From contig JAGDMX010000131.1 of assembly GCA_017860725.1 (NCBI GenBank), forward strand, positions 1 through 6,884: DNA of 6,884 bases, in the 5' to 3' direction. The position numbers and the translations under genes are program-made. Shown in pieces: positions 4,190 through 6,884 of the stretch. Source of the DNA: Chloroflexota bacterium. GTDB taxonomy: Bacteria; Chloroflexota; Anaerolineae; Anaerolineales; UBA4823. Every line of letters starts with the position of its first letter. Position 1 is the first letter of the stretch. Below the pieces are notes generated by a model. It made no database searches. It saw only the letters and a program-made list of their open reading frames with translations, and had not been told where the DNA came from.

Positions 4190-6520
4190 ATGATTACTTT
4201 GGAAGAACTTGACCAAATTTCCAAAAGCCCCCTTTTCGAAGCATTTGACCCACCTGCCTTGGAGGCGTTGCGATTGGAGTTAATCCCGCTCTCGCTTGAA
4301 CCAGGCCAGGAGTTATTCCACCAGGGCGATCCCGGAGACAGTCTTTACATTTTATTGAGCGGCCGTTTGAGTGGTACGGAGTGCTACATCCTGGCTGAAG
4401 AACCTTATATTTTTGTGCTTTCCCCGGGGACATGTTTCGGCGAGCTTGCCCTTCTAACCGGGCAGCCGCGCGCTGCCACGATCTCCGCGTTGGAGTCCAG
4501 CCGGCTGGCGAAACTATCCCGCCAGGGATTGGAACAGCTTGTCGAGAAGTACCCAATGTTTATTGAAACATTGAACAGGCAGTTAATCCCGATTAGGAGA
4601 CATCTTGCCCTGGTGCATCTGTTCGGCGATCTGTTCAGTATTAAAGATGACACGTTCATCGACGAGTTACAATCTCAGCTTGAATGGATTCATTTGGGGA
4701 ATGGCGAAATCCTTTTCCGGGAAGGCGATCCCGGGGATGCAATGTACTTGATTGTAAGCGGACGGCTTCGATTTGTCACCTCAGATAGAAAAGGGGGAGA
4801 GCGAATGCTTGGTGAGGCTTCCGCCGGAGAATATTTGGGAGAGTTCGCCCTGTTTACCGACGAGCCACGCACCGCTACAGTCTATGCAGTTCGAGCCTCG
4901 GAATTGCTTTGTATCAACCGATCTATGTTTGAACGCATCGTCGAACAATGCCCAATGATCATGATCCACCTCACCCGGTCGATTATCAAACATAGTCGGC
5001 AGAGCATCGAAAAGGGCAAGCATAAAGGGTTGACCACTCGAAATATCGCCTTGGTTCCTATCCGGCCTGAAGTACAGATCAGCGTGTTTACCCACGACCT
5101 GGTACAGGCGCTTTCGACCAATCATTCAGTGCTGTTCCTGAACGCTGACCGCCTTAATGACCTCTACGGGCTACCCCATGCAGCTCAGTCTAGCCTAAAC
5201 TCTCCGCTCCACAGCTATATCACCGCCTGGTTGAACGAGCAAGAGCAGAAGTACGCCATGGTGATTTATGAGACGGATTCAAACTGGTCGCCCTGGACTG
5301 TGCGCTGTTTGGAGCAGGCCGATTGCATCTTGCTTATCGGTGAATCAGGGATGGATTTTAAGCCAGGAGAGATGGAAAAAAAGATCCGCGGTCGGGCTTT
5401 GAAAGCCCAGGTCGAGCTTGTCCTGCTCCACCCCAGTAACCAAAAGCAGATTGCAGGCACTGCCAGATGGTTGGCAAATCGGACAGTGAGAGCTCATCAC
5501 CATGTGCGCCAAAATCATGCCGGAGATATTCAACGCCTGGCGCGCCGTATTTCCGGAGGCGCGGTCGGTCTCGTATTAGGTGGGGGTGGGGCGCGTGGTT
5601 TTGCTCACCTCGGCGTCATCCGCGCCCTAGAAAAGCAGGGGATTCCCTTCGATATGGTGGGTGGCACCAGCATGGGGGCATTATTGGCTGCTGCCGCTGC
5701 TTTAGATTATGACTATGAAACAACGCTAGAATTATCCAAAAAATTTGCCTCTCCACTAAAATTATTCGACCCCACACTGCCGGTGGTCTCCTTCTTCCGC
5801 AGCGAAAAAGTCACGCGTGTTTTGCAAACGGTCTTCAAGGACATTCAAATCGAAGATTTGTGGCGTCCGTACTACTGTGTTGCCAGCAACTTGACTAAAG
5901 CCACGGAAAAAGTTCACCGGAGCGGGTCGTTGTGGGAAGCCGTCCGCTCCAGCCTTGCCATCCCCGGGGTCTTTTCACCGGTACTGTACGAAGGTGATTT
6001 GCTGGTCGATGGTGCAGTACTCAACAATTTACCTGTGGATGTCATGGTTGAGCTCTCTCAAGGAGGTCCAATCATCGCGGTGAATGTTTTCCCGGAGGTG
6101 GATCTGGAGCGGCATTATGGCTTCGGGCCGAGTGTCTCTGGGTGGGAAGCATTATTCACTAAAGTAGTTCCTCTGCCCGCGCAATTCCACCAGAAGTCCG
6201 AACCCCCGTTGATTTTTGAGAACCTGCTGCGCGTCCTTGCCTTGAATGATGTCCACCAGGCCCGGGAAAAACGCGACAGTTGCGACCTTTATATCAACCC
6301 ACCAGTAGAACGGTTCGGTTTGCTTGAGTTCCAGTCTTACGCAGAAATTATAGAAGTAGGATACAACTCAGCAATGGAGGTTATAACCGCCAATCCGGAC
6401 AAACTATGCTGGAGCCAGACGGAGCTGAGCCGCCCTGCCTCTCCTCCGGTCATCCAGCTCGAGCGGGTGCTTTCTGATCTAGGATCGTTCCTCGCTACTC
6501 TGAAAGAAAGAACGAATTAA
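4190..6520 (+). CDS. NTE-type patatin phospholipase with two cNMP-binding domains
   Basis: This 776-residue protein has the domain order of neuropathy target esterase (PNPLA6/7 family): two cyclic-nucleotide-binding domains, a linker and a patatin hydrolase domain. It should cleave (lyso)phospholipids. Domain A spans about 10-135 and domain B about 145-270. Both keep the phosphate-binding cassette, with G84-E85 and R94-A-A-T in A, and G217-E218 and R227-T-A-T in B. The linker (about 285-435) includes W-L-x-x-Q-E-x-x at 347-354, W-S-P-W-T at 366-370, then Q-A-D-C-I-L-L-I-G at about 376-384, all of which I recognise from NTE. The patatin domain has the oxyanion loop G464-G-G-G-A-R469-G, nucleophile S494 in G-T-S-M-G, and the catalytic Asp D607 in D-G-A. 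The N-terminal membrane helix of animal NTE is absent, so it is probably cytoplasmic or peripheral. Activity may be gated by a nucleotide, but ligand binding is unproven. It appears intact. Confidence 0.93.
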   Translation: MITLEELDQISKSPLFEAFDPPALEALRLELIPLSLEPGQELFHQGDPGDSLYILLSGRLSGTECYILAEEPYIFVLSPGTCFGELALLTGQPRAATISALESSRLAKLSRQGLEQLVEKYPMFIETLNRQLIPIRRHLALVHLFGDLFSIKDDTFIDELQSQLEWIHLGNGEILFREGDPGDAMYLIVSGRLRFVTSDRKGGERMLGEASAGEYLGEFALFTDEPRTATVYAVRASELLCINRSMFERIVEQCPMIMIHLTRSIIKHSRQSIEKGKHKGLTTRNIALVPIRPEVQISVFTHDLVQALSTNHSVLFLNADRLNDLYGLPHAAQSSLNSPLHSYITAWLNEQEQKYAMVIYETDSNWSPWTVRCLEQADCILLIGESGMDFKPGEMEKKIRGRALKAQVELVLLHPSNQKQIAGTARWLANRTVRAHHHVRQNHAGDIQRLARRISGGAVGLVLGGGGARGFAHLGVIRALEKQGIPFDMVGGTSMGALLAAAAALDYDYETTLELSKKFASPLKLFDPTLPVVSFFRSEKVTRVLQTVFKDIQIEDLWRPYYCVASNLTKATEKVHRSGSLWEAVRSSLAIPGVFSPVLYEGDLLVDGAVLNNLPVDVMVELSQGGPIIAVNVFPEVDLERHYGFGPSVSGWEALFTKVVPLPAQFHQKSEPPLIFENLLRVLALNDVHQAREKRDSCDLYINPPVERFGLLEFQSYAEIIEVGYNSAMEVITANPDKLCWSQTELSRPASPPVIQLERVLSDLGSFLATLKERTN

Positions 6521-6535
6521 TCCCTCATTGACCTT

Positions 6536-6568
6536 GGGCTGTCTACCGATTCCGGGTAGAACCAGCCC
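6536..6568 (+). terminator. Strong two-part hairpin after the NTE-like gene
   Basis: Starting 16 bases past the stop, GGGCTG (6536-6541) pairs with CAGCCC (6563-6568), and directly inside it TCTACC (6542-6547) pairs with GGTAGA (6555-6560). This gives 12 pairs with a 2-base bulge (6561-6562) and a 7-base loop. Position and strength suggest a transcript end or a 3'-end stabiliser. No T-run follows, so intrinsic termination is not certain. Confidence 0.5.
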
Positions 6569-6602
6569 GGAGGATTTGGCTGAGAATGATCCGGTGCAAA
6601 AC

Positions 6603-6673
6603 GCAACAATCAGATAAAATTGTAACCACGAAGAAATCCCTGGGCAGGGGGGTGCCCCATCCTTAATTGTTGC
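6603..6673. repeat. Nested inverted repeats before the isoprenoid synthase gene
   Basis: GCAACAAT (6603-6610) is the exact inverse of ATTGTTGC (6666-6673). Between them sits a small hairpin, GGGCA (6642-6646) with TGCCC (6653-6657) around a loop of six G. This region directly precedes the synthase start, so it could be a structured leader, but short matches of this size can arise by chance. Confidence 0.3.
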
Positions 6674-6691
6674 AGCGAGTGACTTTAGAGC

Positions 6692-6884
6692 GTGCCTCCT
6701 TTTTCCATCTCAATATCTGACCCGGCGTTTGCCGCAGATATCACCCGAGCCGCTAGCACACAGACCTATTACACCATCCGGTTCCTGGCCGATAATAACC
6801 TGGTTGACGACGCCTATCGCGCCTACGCTTACTTCCGATGGGTAGATGATTGGATCGATGGAGATGCACGCCCACGCGCAACCC
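6692..6884 (+). CDS. Squalene/phytoene synthase family protein, 5' part
   Basis: The window ends after 64 complete codons of this frame. Residues about 25-54 show the family's N-terminal pattern: T-Y-Y-T-I-R-F-L, then D-D-A-Y-R-A-Y-A-Y-F-R-W-V-D-D-W-I-D. The last part corresponds to the first Asp-rich, magnesium-binding motif of head-to-head prenyl synthases, where two prenyl diphosphates are joined to make squalene- or phytoene-type products. The GTG at 6692 is the only reasonable start: a TAG in frame lies at 6686-6688, and no ATG occurs before the conserved region. No clear ribosome site precedes it, which is unlike the other genes here. The sequence shown cannot tell squalene from phytoene synthase. 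The second Asp-rich motif lies beyond the window. Confidence 0.85.
   Translation, partial: MPPFSISISDPAFAADITRAASTQTYYTIRFLADNNLVDDAYRAYAYFRWVDDWIDGDARPRAT

Noticed and set aside
4326..4740. Repeated GGCGATCCCGG at 4326 and 4722
   Set aside because: It reflects the same G-D-P-G-D motif in the two cyclic-nucleotide-binding domains, not a DNA repeat element.

Overview
This is a bacterial window in which every supported gene lies on the + strand. Genes are closely spaced, and most start codons follow a strong Shine-Dalgarno (SD) sequence of the AAAGGAG type. Base composition is intermediate. No gene here fixes the taxon. A membrane-anchored diheme cytochrome c, a bacterial neuropathy-target-esterase (NTE) homologue and a squalene/phytoene synthase-type gene would suit an environmental lineage such as Chloroflexota, but that is a weak inference.

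Layout: (1) 52-507, a small single-domain cupin. (2) 591-1109, a flavodoxin-domain protein. (3) 1209-2387, a class C beta-lactamase-fold serine hydrolase/esterase. (4) 2424-3254, a membrane-anchored cytochrome c with two CxxCH haem sites. (5) 3323-3883, a polytopic membrane protein gene that appears broken: an ATT codon sits where the start should be, and an in-frame TAG interrupts an otherwise continuous reading frame. (6) 3884-4189, a 306-base gap with a 16-bp-arm inverted repeat, a doubtful 72-codon ORF and an AT-rich stretch before the next gene. (7) 4190-6520, a 776-residue protein with two cyclic-nucleotide-binding domains, an NTE-type linker and a patatin phospholipase domain. (8) 6521-6691, a gap with a strong two-part hairpin and further small inverted repeats. 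(9) 6692 to the window end, the first 64 codons of a squalene/phytoene synthase-family gene.

Genes 1-5 could be cotranscribed (gaps of 36-99 bases). Genes 2 (flavin) and 4 (haem) point to redox chemistry and gene 5 would be a membrane partner of gene 4, but no single pathway ties the five together. The NTE-like gene has its own upstream gap and probably its own transcript. With the isoprenoid synthase after it, the right half leans towards membrane lipid metabolism.

I see no tRNA, rRNA, CRISPR array, insertion sequence or defence island. The items most worth a second look are the doubly damaged membrane-protein gene with an intact frame, the 35-37-base palindrome downstream of it, and the full NTE architecture in a bacterium.
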